A stretch of DNA of 64,000 nucleotides, taken from positions 1,089,197 to 1,153,196 of the forward strand of contig BCKQ01000006.1 in NCBI GenBank assembly GCA_001600695.1, written 5' to 3'. This DNA comes from Ascoidea asiatica (Eukaryota > Ascomycota > Saccharomycetes > Ascoideales > Ascoideaceae). A program made the position numbers and the translations under genes. Below are positions 34,995 to 47,206 of the stretch, one piece after another. Under the pieces are notes generated by a model. That model saw nothing but the letters and a program-made list of their open reading frames with translations, was not told the DNA's origin and made no database searches. Positions within the stretch are counted from its first letter, which is position 1, and the number at the start of each line of letters is the position of its first letter.

Positions 34995-35406
34995 ATGTCA
35001 AAAATACAAGATAGTACTGACTTAAATCAAGTTTGGAAATTTTCTCAATGCTTTGGTGATAAAGGTGATGCTGAAAATGTAAGTGAAGCTGATATCATAT
35101 CTACTGTTGAATTCGATCATACTGGTGGTTATCTCGCCACTGGTGATAGAGGTGGTAGAGTTGTTTTATTTGAAAGAAATAAAGCTAGAAAAAATTGTGA
35201 ATATAAATTTTTTACTGAATTTCAATCTCATGATCCCGAATTTGATTATTTAAAATTTCTTGAAATTGAAGAAAAAATTAATAAAATTGAATGGTGTAAA
35301 AGATCAAATCAAGCTCATTTTTTATTATCAACAAATGATAAAACTATTAAATTATGGAAAATTTATGAAAAATCAATAAAAGTTGTTTCTGAAGCAAATT
35401 TAATTG

Positions 35407-35439
<33 letters not shown>

Positions 35440-36450
35440 TATCCTTATTAAACAATAATTTATATAATAACAATAACAATAATAATAATACTCAGCTACT
35501 TCAATCTCAAATAAATTTACATAAATTAAATAAACTTCTCATAGAAAATCTATCTGCTTATACAAATCATTCTCCTTTTAATTCATTAAATTCTTCAAAT
35601 TCTTCTTCAGATTCAAATAAATCAAATAATCCTTTATTATCTTTAAGTCGTCTACATTTACCAAGATTAGAAATTCAAGATACAATCATAGCCGCTGCTC
35701 CAAGAAGAATATTTGCAAATGCTCATTCTTATCATATTAATTCAATTTCTTTAAATTCTGATAGTGAAACTTTTATTTCTTGTGATGATTTAAGAATTAA
35801 TTTATGGAATTTAGGAATTGCAAGTTAAGGTTTTAATATAGTTGATATTAAACCTGTAAGTATGGAAGAATTAACAGAAGTTTTAACTTGTGCTGCTTTT
35901 CATCCATTATCATGTAATTTATTTATTATGTATTCTTCTTTCAAAGGTACAATAAAATTAGCAGATGTGAGAGAAAATGCATTTTGTGATTCAAAAACAA
36001 AAATTTTGAAGAACATATAAATTCTGCTACACATAATTTTTTCACTGCAATTACTAGTTCAATATCTGATGTTAAATTTTCAAATGAGGGTAAATATATT
36101 GTTATTTGAGATTATATGACAGCGACAATCTGGGATATTGGAATGGAAAATAAACCAATTAGAACAATAAATATTCATGATCAGTTGAGAGAAAAATTAT
36201 GTGATGTTTATGAAAATGATGCAATATTTGATAAGTTTGAATGTGTATTTTCTGGTGATAGTAAATCTATAATGACTGGTTCATATGATAATAATTTTAT
36301 GATTTATCCAAATGCTGTTAATACTTCAAATCCAGATCCTGTAATCTATTAGAAAAAGGACAATTTTGAATATTAATAATAATAGCTTAAGCAGAAATTT
36401 ATATTTAGATGAAAATGATGCTTTTGAAGATGGAAGAGAATAATATGATG
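34995..36450 (+). pseudogene. CDC55: Broken copy of PP2A regulatory B subunit Cdc55
   Basis: The sequence follows Cdc55/B55 WD-repeat protein from its start ([11 protein letters not shown], then [20 protein letters not shown], then [20 protein letters not shown]). It continues, after an Asn-rich insert of ~90 residues, through [20 protein letters not shown] and beyond. Four lesions break the frame: TAA at 35826-35828 just before FNIVDIKP, a one-base loss in the A/T run near 36000-36008, TGA at 36107-36109, and TAG at 36350-36352. After the frameshift the family sequence is clear again ([36 protein letters not shown]). The last WD repeat is not found. Cdc55 targets PP2A in mitosis; this copy cannot make it. 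Decay looks recent because most of the protein sequence is still readable. Confidence 0.92.
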
Positions 36451-37816
36451 CAAGTAGATATATAAGCTGTTAAAGCTGAAAGAGTTAATGTTCAGTTATT
36501 TTGCAAATCCTTATTAATCCTATCATTTACTAATCACATTTTTAATGTGAATTGATCCTCAAATGAATCTATCTAAATTCTGAAATTATTGAGTCCTTTT
36601 CAAATTTCAATTTCCTAACTTATTGACAATAAAACTACGATTTCCTTTGGGTTTTTGATTAAGGATAAATAATTATTAAAATAGTCTTATTTCATAACTT
36701 ATTTTATTTTTCTGCTTTAGGAAATTCTTTAATCGAAGCACTTAAGATCATTATCCCATTTTCCAAGCATTCCCTACAAAAGCAATTGTGATATTTGAGA
36801 TTGATTTTGAAATATATAAGTCTATTTTATTTTGGTGTAATATAAATAGTTCGGTATATATTTTATAACATATATCAATAAAGTACATGTATGTATTGCA
36901 AGATATTGGGATGATGTGGAAAAGTAAAAGTCAAAGAAGTATTATTATAAATGTTTGAAGTATTTAATTGATTTTTATTATCAATTGATGTGAGAGATTT
37001 TCTAAATTTTGTAATTTATCTCACCAGCTTTGAACGTACCGGTGTGTAATCTGCGTTAAGTCTGGCAGAAATAGAACAAAAGAGCACGCACCGGCCCACT
37101 AGCCACATCTTCCCACCGCTTGTTCTTGTCTCAGTAACTAACTTCCAGTGTCATGGTACAGCGCTACTTCCCTGTCCACGCCAAAGAGGAACCCTGCACT
37201 CTGCGGCTCTGACCTATCCGGCCGTGCTGATTCGCCAGGAGGGCAGCCAATATCTAAAAGGATCACGTGTTCTTTTTTCCGGTACTCCTCTGGCCCCCGG
37301 ACTCAGATTTCCCAATTCAAATCCAAATTGTTCAGATACAAGAAAAAGTCAAGAAAAGATGAAGAAAAAGAGAAGAAAAATCCACCTCGTCCAAAGCATC
37401 GGTTAACTCAATTTTTGCAGGTAAGTAACTGACGGTGAGTTTCTAACGTAACTTAATATAATTTTAGGATTTGTTAACTGTTCTTTAATATTTTATCTAT
37501 TCTTTTCATATCATATCTCTTAAATTACTTCTTTATCATTAACCACTTTAACCACTTTCCTTATTATTATATTGTATATAATATATATATTAATATACTT
37601 TTACTAAAATAATCTGCAATAACTACCACTAAAGTAGTATATTTTTTATATATTCTTTTAATTCTATTCTTTTTTAATGCATTGCTTTTTTCCCCAGATG
37701 CATTTAATAAAACTTCAAATCTATTAATTTTATCAACTAACTACTATTTATTAATATTTATATTACTTTAATGTAAAATAAATTCAAATCAATTATCTTA
37801 TTATCTTATTATCAAA
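36451..37816. other. Intergenic region upstream of SEF1-like gene
   Basis: AT-rich except for a GC-rich island at about 37020-37330. The island includes TACCGGT near 37037 and ATCACGTG (Cbf1-type) at about 37261-37268. A TAACTAAC followed by CAG (37134-37147) and a TTTTGCAG next to GTAAGT (about 37412-37426) look like splice signals and could belong to the leader of the downstream gene. The overlapping open frames over the island (37148-37432 and another frame) are not recognisable proteins. Confidence 0.45.
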
Positions 37817-40800
37817 ATGAGCCAAGTTAATAATAATTCATCTAATAATGTCGATATTAAACCAAAAATTCCATCTCCAATATCCAATATAAATTTAAAA
37901 CAAAAAAGAAAATTATCAAATGATTTAAAGTCAAAAAAAAAATCTAAAATTTCAATGAAATCTTCTGATAATTCATCTTTCAATTCAAATATTAATATTA
38001 ATTATAATAATAATAATAATAATAATAATAGTGATACTATTAGAAATACTAATAATTCAAATATTCTATTGAATAGACAAATAATTAAACCAAAACCTCC
38101 AAATCATCCTTCTGGTCATCGTCCTGTAACTTCTTGTACTCATTGTCGTCAGCATAAAATTAAATGCAATGCTTCTGATAATTATCCATCTCCTTGTTCA
38201 AGATGTGAAAAAATGAGTTTACATTGTGAAGTTGACCCTCAATTTAGACCAAGAAAAGGTTCTCAAATTCAAACTTTAAGAAATGATGTTGATGAATTAA
38301 AAGCTAAAATTGATTTTTTACAAAGAAATGAATCTTTAATTTCAAAAGTTTTATCAAATGCTAAAAATTCTTCTTCTAATACTACAATAAAAAATAATTC
38401 TTTTAGAAATTCAATTCAATCAAAATTTTCAATAAATGAAGAAAATCCAATTAAAAAATTATGTGATCCTTCAATAACAAAACCATTTCCATTACCTGGT
38501 TCTTCAAATTTAAATTCATTTTCTGATATAAATTCAGATTCTCTTTTCCCAATTAAACAAGCTCCTCAAATTCAGGTTCAACCATTACCTCTTCCTGGTC
38601 ATCAATTTATTGCTAAAACTTTTTTAAAAAATAATTCAAATTTACTAGTTAATGATCATACCTCAAATTCTTCTAATATTCCAAATAATAATGATAATTC
38701 AAATAACCCCAATATATCCAATAATATATCCAATAATATATCTAATGATATATCTAATAATAAAACCTCGAATAGTATCTCAAATTCAATATCTACCGAC
38801 AGTAATATAAACGAAAATACCAATTTCAATAATACTATCCTATCTCCTCATAATAAAGACTATTCTTCTCCTGAATTGCTTAATGATTCCGCTCCATCAA
38901 ATTCTAGTCAAAATACAAATAATTTACCTCCAAGCTTAAAGCAAGCTGTAATTGCCAGTAATATATCCCCAGATTCTTCTTTAGGTAGAATACTTAATCA
39001 TACTTCTACTTCTTCTAACTCCAATTTGAAAGATTATAAAACAAACAATAAATTCAACATATCAAATCAAAATAATAATAATAACAATAATAATAGTAAT
39101 AATGATAACAATAATATTGATAATAAAGATAGCAACAACAATAACAATAACACTAATAATAAAAGCAATAATAATAACAATAATGATAATAATAATTCCA
39201 ATAGCAATAATAACAATAATAATAATAACGAGTCCAATAAAGAGATTAATAGAAAATCAATTATGCAAGAAACCCCACCTTTAATAATTACAGCCCCTCC
39301 AGCTGAATTCAATTTAGGTGATGTTAGAATACCACTTGAAAAAGCAAATGAATTACATAAAAGATTTGTTAATGATTATTTACCATTTTTCCCAATTTTA
39401 CACACAAATAATGCAACTGAATTATATACTCAATCCCAGTTATTATTTTGGACTGTTTGTTTAACTGCTTGTTTATCAGATTCTGATCCTTCTTTATATA
39501 ATCAATTATCCTCTTTAATTAAACAGTTAGCTATAGAAACTTGTTGGATTAGAACTCCAAGATCAACTCATATCGTTCAAGCTTTATTGATTTTAAGTTG
39601 TTGGCCTTTACCAAATCAAAAAGTTCTCGATGATTGTTCTTATAGATTTATTGGTTTAGCAAAAAATTTAGGTTTTCAATTAGGTTTACATAGAGGTAAA
39701 TTTATTTCAGAATTCTCAAGAACTCAAGTTGCTTTGCCAAATGCTGTTAAATGGAGAACAATGACTTGGCTTGGTGTATTTTTTGAAGAACAATTCTGGG
39801 CTTCCGTTTTAGGTTTACCTGCCTCATTTCAAACTGATTTTTTAGTTGAAAATGCAAGATTAGATCATTCGTTACCAAAAAATTTTAGATCACTTATCTG
39901 CTTAGCTATATTTCAGGTAAAATTACAAAATGTAATGGGATCTTCTGTCACAAGTTCAGATGGTTTAATGGAAGCCAATAATAGAGCTGGTGCTTTAAAT
40001 ATTTTAGAAAGGGAATTAGATAGATTGGTATTTAAGTTACAGATTGATGATCCAATAACTGAATTATATTACTTATATGTCAAATTGAATGTTTGCTGTT
40101 ATGCTTTTTTACCTAATACTCCGCCAGAAGATCAAACTAAATATGTTACTATTGCTTATCTTGCTGCAACACGAATCATAACAATATTTTCAAAATTGGT
40201 TGAAAACAAGCAATTATCTGAATATCCTGTTTATGTTAGACATGCTGTCACGTATTCTGCTTTAATGCTTTTCCGATTACATTTAACCCCCTTGTTACTA
40301 GATAAATATATTGATTCAGCAAGACAATCTTTAGTAACCGTTCATAGATTATTTCGAAACATGTTGGCGTCGTGGAAAGATGTTGATAGTGATATATCCA
40401 GAACAGCTAAAGTTTTAGAAAACTTGAATTTTGTAATTATTACACAACCTGAGATTTTTCTGGAGGGTGAAGGTATTATTGTTAAAATGAGATCGCATTT
40501 AACCAATTCTTTATTTTATGATTTAATATGGTGTGTACATGAGGCTAGAAGAAGAAATTTGAAGAAACAAGAAGAAATCAAAGATAATCGAAATACTGAT
40601 AAAAAGAAAAAGGTTGATTCGCTCTTGTCAAATGGACAGAAACGTCCAATTCCATTGGCCTTCTATAATCAAATTACAAAAGACAATTTTTCTACTATCA
40701 CTTCAACTACTCCAGAAGGAACCACTGTAACTACATTGGTACCCACTCAATCCGCCTTGTCTACCGCAAATGCAACAGCGAGTGCTGCTGGTTTATCAGG

Positions 40801-42178
40801 ACCCACGGAAATTAGTGGTATTCCAATTGCATTACTAAATGCAACAGGTAGTGTATCTAATATAAAAGGTTTGCAAAAGAAGAACTCAAAAGGTGATAAA
40901 AGTCAAATGAATTCTCAAAATATCGCTGATAATTCCAAAATTTCAAGCATTAATGACAAAATCTCTGTTAAAAATAAGCGTCGTTCTAAACCAAAAAACG
41001 CTCTTCCTATATTGAACCGTTTAGATAAGAAATCTGAGGATCAGTTGGGTATCTCAGTACAAAAAATAAGTGCTAATAATAATAATAGTAACAACAATAG
41101 CTTTAAAAAAAAGGGATTTGATTATAAATCCGATTCTAATTCAAACTCTATGACCAAAAGCATCGGATCTAATATGGAAGGCGAGAATTTTGGCTTGAAT
41201 AGATCTCAAAATATTCATGATAATATAAATAATCCAAATAGCTTTGCTCAAAATGTTAAAATTCAACCCCGTCCGACTGTGAAATCACAGTTATCTTTAC
41301 AATCTCAAAGTAAATTCCAGAACCAATCTATAATTTCCAATAACAAGTTTAACACAAAGAATTCCAGTTCCAATAATAGTAGGTTTCCTTCTAATGTTCC
41401 TCCACCTAATCCCATGCCATCGCCTGTTTTAGAGCCTCAAGAAATTACAAATATGACTAGGAGCTTATCTGTCGGAACAAATAATAAAAGTAATAGAAAT
41501 AATGGTACCTATAATAATTACAATAGAAATATTAGTGGCTATAGTAATAATTATGGAAGTGATATAGATTCAAGTAATACTATAAGAAACATTGGTAATT
41601 TCAACACTATAAGCAAATATAATAGTAATAGTAACAATTTTGGTGATGATAGCAATAATAATTTTGTCAATAATAATAACTTCAATAAAAGCAGGAATCG
41701 TAGTAATTTTAATCAGAGTAATCAAAGTAATAATATAAATGATATTTCAAATGCTAGTTTTAATCTAAATGGAATGGTTGGAAGTGTGAGTATGAGTGCA
41801 AATCCTTCTCAAGGTTCAATTAACTCGAGTTATCAAAATCAAATGGGAATTGGTAATATGAATAGTCCGGGACTATTAGATAATATAAACTTGACTTCTA
41901 GTAATAACAATAACAATAACAATAACAATAAAAATAACAATAATAATAATACTAATACTAATAATATTAATAATAATTATAATAATAACAATTTTAATAA
42001 TAGTAGTAATAGCAATAATGGTAATAATGGTAATAATTCAAATCAAGCAAATGGTGAATTTGGAATCGATTTACCAGAAGAGTTTGAAGGATTTTTTGAA
42101 AATCAAAGATATGATTGGATGGAAGGTAATGATGATTTTCTTGGGTGGCTAGATATGAATATGAAACCAGAATTTTGA
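37817..42178 (+). CDS. SEF1: Zn2Cys6 transcription regulator, Sef1-like
   Basis: 1453 residues. The zinc cluster at about 106-135 reads SGHRPVTSCTHCRQHKIKC...CSRCEKMSLHCEVDP, followed by FRPRKGSQIQTLRNDVDEL and a short coiled coil. This wording is that of the Sef1 group (S. cerevisiae YBL066C, C. albicans Sef1, which controls iron uptake genes). A fungal-specific transcription factor domain spans about 500-900. Long Asn/Ser tracts flank it, and the C-terminus is acidic and aromatic (EEFEGFFENQRYDWMEGNDD), a likely activation region. The neighbour is PRX1 (YBL064C), which is also next to SEF1 in S. cerevisiae though in a different orientation; this supports the assignment. Length is larger than S. 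cerevisiae Sef1 because of the repeats. Confidence 0.8.
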   Translation: MSQVNNNSSNNVDIKPKIPSPISNINLKQKRKLSNDLKSKKKSKISMKSSDNSSFNSNININYNNNNNNNNSDTIRNTNNSNILLNRQIIKPKPPNHPSGHRPVTSCTHCRQHKIKCNASDNYPSPCSRCEKMSLHCEVDPQFRPRKGSQIQTLRNDVDELKAKIDFLQRNESLISKVLSNAKNSSSNTTIKNNSFRNSIQSKFSINEENPIKKLCDPSITKPFPLPGSSNLNSFSDINSDSLFPIKQAPQIQVQPLPLPGHQFIAKTFLKNNSNLLVNDHTSNSSNIPNNNDNSNNPNISNNISNNISNDISNNKTSNSISNSISTDSNINENTNFNNTILSPHNKDYSSPELLNDSAPSNSSQNTNNLPPSLKQAVIASNISPDSSLGRILNHTSTSSNSNLKDYKTNNKFNISNQNNNNNNNNSNNDNNNIDNKDSNNNNNNTNNKSNNNNNNDNNNSNSNNNNNNNNESNKEINRKSIMQETPPLIITAPPAEFNLGDVRIPLEKANELHKRFVNDYLPFFPILHTNNATELYTQSQLLFWTVCLTACLSDSDPSLYNQLSSLIKQLAIETCWIRTPRSTHIVQALLILSCWPLPNQKVLDDCSYRFIGLAKNLGFQLGLHRGKFISEFSRTQVALPNAVKWRTMTWLGVFFEEQFWASVLGLPASFQTDFLVENARLDHSLPKNFRSLICLAIFQVKLQNVMGSSVTSSDGLMEANNRAGALNILERELDRLVFKLQIDDPITELYYLYVKLNVCCYAFLPNTPPEDQTKYVTIAYLAATRIITIFSKLVENKQLSEYPVYVRHAVTYSALMLFRLHLTPLLLDKYIDSARQSLVTVHRLFRNMLASWKDVDSDISRTAKVLENLNFVIITQPEIFLEGEGIIVKMRSHLTNSLFYDLIWCVHEARRRNLKKQEEIKDNRNTDKKKKVDSLLSNGQKRPIPLAFYNQITKDNFSTITSTTPEGTTVTTLVPTQSALSTANATASAAGLSGPTEISGIPIALLNATGSVSNIKGLQKKNSKGDKSQMNSQNIADNSKISSINDKISVKNKRRSKPKNALPILNRLDKKSEDQLGISVQKISANNNNSNNNSFKKKGFDYKSDSNSNSMTKSIGSNMEGENFGLNRSQNIHDNINNPNSFAQNVKIQPRPTVKSQLSLQSQSKFQNQSIISNNKFNTKNSSSNNSRFPSNVPPPNPMPSPVLEPQEITNMTRSLSVGTNNKSNRNNGTYNNYNRNISGYSNNYGSDIDSSNTIRNIGNFNTISKYNSNSNNFGDDSNNNFVNNNNFNKSRNRSNFNQSNQSNNINDISNASFNLNGMVGSVSMSANPSQGSINSSYQNQMGIGNMNSPGLLDNINLTSSNNNNNNNNNKNNNNNNTNTNNINNNYNNNNFNNSSNSNNGNNGNNSNQANGEFGIDLPEEFEGFFENQRYDWMEGNDDFLGWLDMNMKPEF

Positions 42179-43523
42179 TTTTGAATAAAATTGATTTTTA
42201 AATTATAATTATAAATATATTTATGGTTTTAATTATAGTTTTTGTAATGTATTTATGTATTATATTTTTCTAATGCTTTTTTCTATATTTTTTACTTATC
42301 ATTTTTAAGCTTTCAGATTTTTTTTTTTCATTTCAGATTTTTTTTGACTTTTTGTATATTTTTTTCAATTATGATGATTATTAATTTATATATTTTATGT
42401 ACAAGTTTAAAGAAATTTATTCATTTCTTTAATTGAATTATATTATAAGAAAAAATAAGATAGTAGCCGACAAGCCAACAGTTTTTTTAAATCTTTTATT
42501 ACCTTTTAAAAAATGTATTTTGTTAAAGTAACACCTTTAGCTGCTTTAGATTCAATGAATATTTCTTATTGCAACTTTTTGGTGAGAAAATAGTTTATTT
42601 CTCATTTAAGTAATTGAAAGCATTAAGTTGATGTGATTTCTTTTCAAGTATATTTATAATTAATAATATTACAGTTTTTTGACTAAATTATCGAATAAGA
42701 TATAAATATACTTCTTCTTATCAATAGAATTTCATTTAATTGGTAGTTATAATCTTTAGTATCATTTTAAACAATAAGTCTCTGGTCTTCAAAGGAAGCT
42801 TCACCCAAACACCAATTCATCTTATTTATTCACAGATTTAATTAAATATAAAATCTACAGTATTAGAAACGACAATAATTTTTCTAATAGTTTCTTTATA
42901 ACCACCTTATTCCAATTTGATAATTGTGATTTAAATAACATAAATTATCACTATACTTTATATTATGATTTCAGTTATAAATTAAAAAAGTACAAAATCA
43001 AAATTTCAAATCACATTTTTTTATAATTAGTGAAAATAAAATGCAATTCCTAAAGTTTCAATTAACATTTATATCATCTTCAATTAAACACCACCTAATT
43101 CTTCAAATAATATATCATTAATTAATTAGTCTTATTTAAAAATCTAAATTTAAAGTCAAAATAATAGCTATTGATAATTTAAACTCATAAATTCAAATAG
43201 AATCCTTTTTATATAACTAAATTATAGTAGATTAATTGAAAAAACAAAACAATTATCTTTTCATTAAATCAAATAGAATAATTATACTAAATTTATAGGT
43301 ATTCAATAGTTATCAATATTCTTAGAAGTTATTCAATAAAATTTGGATTCCATAACATTATTCTTTTTTTTTATCGTTTCATAATTATTATAATTATTTT
43401 ATTCTACTATAATGATTAAACAGAAGAATTAATTGAAATGTGATATTGAGTATTTAGTTGTATTATAAAAGTATTTAAAATAGTAAGAATAGTAAGAATA
43501 GTAAGAATAGTAAGTAAATAAGT
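42179..43523. other. Convergent intergenic region SEF1-like / PRX1
   Basis: A 1.3-kb AT-rich spacer between convergent genes, with A/T runs near both 3' ends. A short AGTAAGAAT tandem sits next to the PRX1 stop (about 43478-43515). I see no gene or structured RNA. Confidence 0.6.
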
Positions 43524-44318
43524 TCAATCTTTTAAAGATGTAAAACGTAAATACGGTTTAATTTTTTTAAATTGACCAAATTTTGCTTTAGCAGCATCAT
43601 CAGAAACAGAAGGAGGAATTATAACATTATCACCCTTATTCCAATCAATTGGAGTTACCACTCCATTTTTATCACCAGTTTGTAAAGAGTCTAATACTCT
43701 TAAAATTTCTTTTGAATTTCTACCAACTGAAGGAGGATAAGTTATAATTATTCTAATCTTTTTTGAAGGATCAATAATATAAACAGATCTAATAGTTTGA
43801 ACTATACCACCATTTAAATTTTTAAAACCTTCTTCATCTACCATATCATAAAGAAAAGCTACTTCTCTTGAAGTATCTGCAATAATTGGAAAATTAAATT
43901 TCTCCATTTTTTCAATATCTTCAATATCCTTAATCCAATCATTATGTTTTTGTACATCTTCAGCAGATAAACCAATTAATTTTGTATTTCTTTTATCAAA
44001 TTCAGGTTTTAATCTTGAAAAAGTACCTAATTCAGTTGTACAAACTGGAGTAAAATCAGCAGGATGAGAAAATAAAATAGCCCAAGAATTTTGAATGAAA
44101 TCATGAAAATCAATAACTCCTTCGGTTGTAGTAGCCTTGAAATTAGGAGCAATGCTATTTAACCTAATTCTTGGTTGTTTAGATTGATCAAAAGTTAAGA
44201 ATCTTTTGAAATTTGAATTAATGGAAAAACCTGGGGAAACATTAGAAGAAAAGGAGGTTAAAGGAAGGAAATTCTTGGAAGAAGAAAGAATTGAACGAGA
44301 TATATTACGAGAGAACAT
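43524..44318 (-). CDS. PRX1: Mitochondrial 1-Cys peroxiredoxin
   Basis: 264 residues, close to S. cerevisiae Prx1 (261). An N-terminal basic, Ser-rich presequence of about 40 residues targets mitochondria. The peroxidatic cysteine is C93 in HPADFTPVCTTELG, and the supporting Thr and Pro are in the same motif. Downstream motifs are typical of the Prx6 class (GLSAEDVQKHNDWIKDI, FPIIADTSREVAFLYDMVDE, RSVYIIDPSKKIR, TYPPSVGRN). No resolving cysteine is seen. The enzyme reduces peroxides in the matrix with glutathione or thioredoxin help. A TATATATATATA run about 230 bp upstream (44546-44558) may be its TATA box. Confidence 0.96.
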   Translation of the reverse strand: MFSRNISRSILSSSKNFLPLTSFSSNVSPGFSINSNFKRFLTFDQSKQPRIRLNSIAPNFKATTTEGVIDFHDFIQNSWAILFSHPADFTPVCTTELGTFSRLKPEFDKRNTKLIGLSAEDVQKHNDWIKDIEDIEKMEKFNFPIIADTSREVAFLYDMVDEEGFKNLNGGIVQTIRSVYIIDPSKKIRIIITYPPSVGRNSKEILRVLDSLQTGDKNGVVTPIDWNKGDNVIIPPSVSDDAAKAKFGQFKKIKPYLRFTSLKD

Positions 44319-45922
44319 ATTGAAATCTGTCTAAGGTTTAATAAATAACTTTTCTTATCTTTTGAAATTATTTTCTATATGTTTTTTGTATCTAGCTTCT
44401 TATTTTATATTTCCTTTATTGATTTCTTCCTTATTATATTCCTTCTTCCTAGTTTTGAACTGTTAAGGAAATAATAAAATCCTTTGGGGGTCTGCCTGTG
44501 ACATTACGCCATTTCAAAGGGGTCTCTTTTCTCAAATCTGGGGTCTATATATATATATGTATTCGCATGTGTATCCACGCTAGAGAATGCACTCATATGC
44601 AGTAAATGATTTCCGACTGTAAATGCTGCTGGTTTTCATGCTCACGTGTCCGGTCATGTGACTCGTGTTTCTTGAGATCTGCTCTGAGAAGGTGCGTTCT
44701 TGGCAGGGTGAAAGCAGAGCTCAGCCCCAGGTCTGGCGTTTGTGGCGCAGCAGTTTAACTTTCTCGCGTTCTCAACGCAACTTTCCACGCTGATTTTTCA
44801 TTTTGCAGCTTTGGAGATTTTTGGAGAATTTTTACCGGTTGAAATATTTTTATTTCACCAGAATTTATCCAAAATTTATTTATTTACATGAAAAAAAAAA
44901 TATTTTTTCAGTCACCTGCTGGGAGGACTGTTGTGGTAGTGAAAACCTCCAATAACATGAACAATCAGTCAATCGATTGAGTAACTAATTAGCTAAATAG
45001 CTGGATGATAATTATAATATGAAAAATATTGTTTTATTATTATCAATTGAGTGGTTGATAACTAATTAACTAACTAAATAATCAAATAACTACTGTCCAG
45101 TCTCATTCTCTCTGTCTGTCTGCGATACCAAAACAAAAAAATATTTTTTTTTTTCTGAAATTTTAACTGACTTAACCTTACTGATATTGATACAACAATA
45201 ATTTTTATTTCATTTCCATTATTTATTATCTATTATTTATCTTATTTATCTTATTTATCATATTTATTTTCAAATTTATATAATTTATATAATTTATATA
45301 ATTTTGTACAAAAATATTTCAAAAATTTACTTAAAAATTAATATCAAAATCAATATAAAAATATTATATAATAATTATAATAATATACTGTATAATATCA
45401 TATAATATAATATAATATAATATAATAATATAATATAATATAACCCAGTTTAGTTTAATTCAAACAATAAAGTATGTTGTCTATAATTTTTCACCCAATT
45501 CTATTAAAACTTATCTATTAAGCTATGTATTTAATTATACCTTTGTATCTATGAATATTCATATATTAACAATAAATTTACTTTACCTTATCTAGTATCT
45601 CATATTAAAATACTAAAATATTAAAATATTAAAATATAAAAATATAAAAATATAAAAATATAAAAATATAAAAAAATATCAATAATATATTTATTTTCGA
45701 TTATCAACTTATTATAAATTAAATTTCTCAAAATATTATTCCCCTATTTATATATTTGATTCTATATTTAATTCTATCCATTTTTTTTGCTTTTACAAAA
45801 TCAAAGAAATTTCTAATAATATTTGCCTTTTATGCTAATAATATTTAAAATCAAATTTAAAATAATCAAATTAATTATAATATAATAAAATATAATAAAA
45901 TATAATAAAATACCACTCCAAT
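44319..45922. other. Divergent intergenic region PRX1 / C2H2 gene
   Basis: The PRX1 side has a TATA run at 44546-44558 and a GC-rich island at about 44560-44800, with CACGTG near 44643 and TGACTC near 44655. The side toward the C2H2 gene is extremely AT-rich, with short tandem runs (TATAATATAA-type at about 45380-45445, AAAATATAAAAAT-type at about 45605-45680). No gene is seen. Confidence 0.55.
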
Positions 45923-46201
45923 ATGACGTCTTACACTCACACCTCAAATTCAACTAATAATCATCATTCTCATTCTCATTCTCAATCACAACAATCAAAT
46001 CACTCTCGTGCAAATTCAAATGCAAACTTAAATTCAAATTCAAATTCAAATTCAAACCTATCTTTAAATAATACTTCTATTCCTCTTAATAATTCTTTCC
46101 AAACAAGACGTTCTTCAACAACTTCCCCTTATGCAATACCCGTTAGACCAAGAGCAAATTCAACAGCTTCCCCTTACTCCATCCCAATATTATATCGTCC
46201 C

Positions 46202-46239
<38 letters not shown>

Positions 46240-47158
46240 TAACTCAAATATAAATAAGTCTAAGAATAATAACTCTATTGATAATCAAAATTCAAGTTTA
46301 AAAGAATTTAGAGATAATTTAAAACAAAGTATGAAAGATCATCCTCAAAATCAAAATAAATTTTATCATTCAAACTCTCATCTAAATCCTCACTCAAATA
46401 ATTTCAATATTAATATTAATAATCAAATAAATCCAAATCCACCTTTATTAACAAGAGAATTTGTAGTTAGAAGAATATCTGAAGGTGAATCTGGGAGATT
46501 GAAAGAGAATGTAAGATGTGAAGCTTGTGGTAAAGGTTATAAACATATATCTTCTTTGGCAAAACATCTTTGGGAACATACTGCAGAATGGAATTATACA
46601 AAAAAGTTATTAATTTCAAAACATCAACAAGTTCAATTATTAGAAGCTGCTTCAGTATTAGTTTCAATGAATGAGAAAACAAATTTAACTTCAAATTTAA
46701 CTTCAACTTCAAACTCAACTTCAAACTCAGATTCAAATTTCAACTTAGATTCTACTTTAACAAAATCTTTAAAGCTGAAAGAATTTATTACACCTTCTCC
46801 AAAAAATTTTCCTCTGAAGTTATCTTCCATAAATTCAAATTCAACCTCAGATTCAAACTTACCTATATCTCATTCTTCTTATTTAGATTCCCCAGCTAAA
46901 AATCAATTTCAAAATCAATCTATCAGAAATAACCAAATTTTGAATAATAGAAGATCTTCATTAGATCCAAATTCTGCTTTAAGCTTATTAAAAAATAAAT
47001 CAATTCAAAATTCTTATTTAAATCACGATTTTAGTTCAAATGATAATCATCTTTTAAAAATGAAAGATGGTATAAGGGATGAATTTTTAGAGGAAGAAGA
47101 CGAATTTGGTTCTTCAGTTACTATGAATAATGAAGAAAATAATCAAACTAATCAAACT

Positions 47159-47206
<48 letters not shown>

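Noticed and set aside
37148-37432. 94-codon frame upstream of SEF1 with splice-like signals around it
   Set aside because: A second frame overlaps it in the same GC island, and the protein has no recognisable motif; it may be leader sequence.
39067-39312. Leu-rich frame antisense to SEF1, and similar Leu/Ile frames opposite other Asn tracts
   Set aside because: These are the reverse complement or other-frame reading of AAT/AAC microsatellites, not genes.
44740-44785. A tRNA-like box A (GTGGCGCAGCAGTTTAAC)
   Set aside because: No box B (GGTTCGANNCC) follows at the right distance and no cloverleaf can be drawn.
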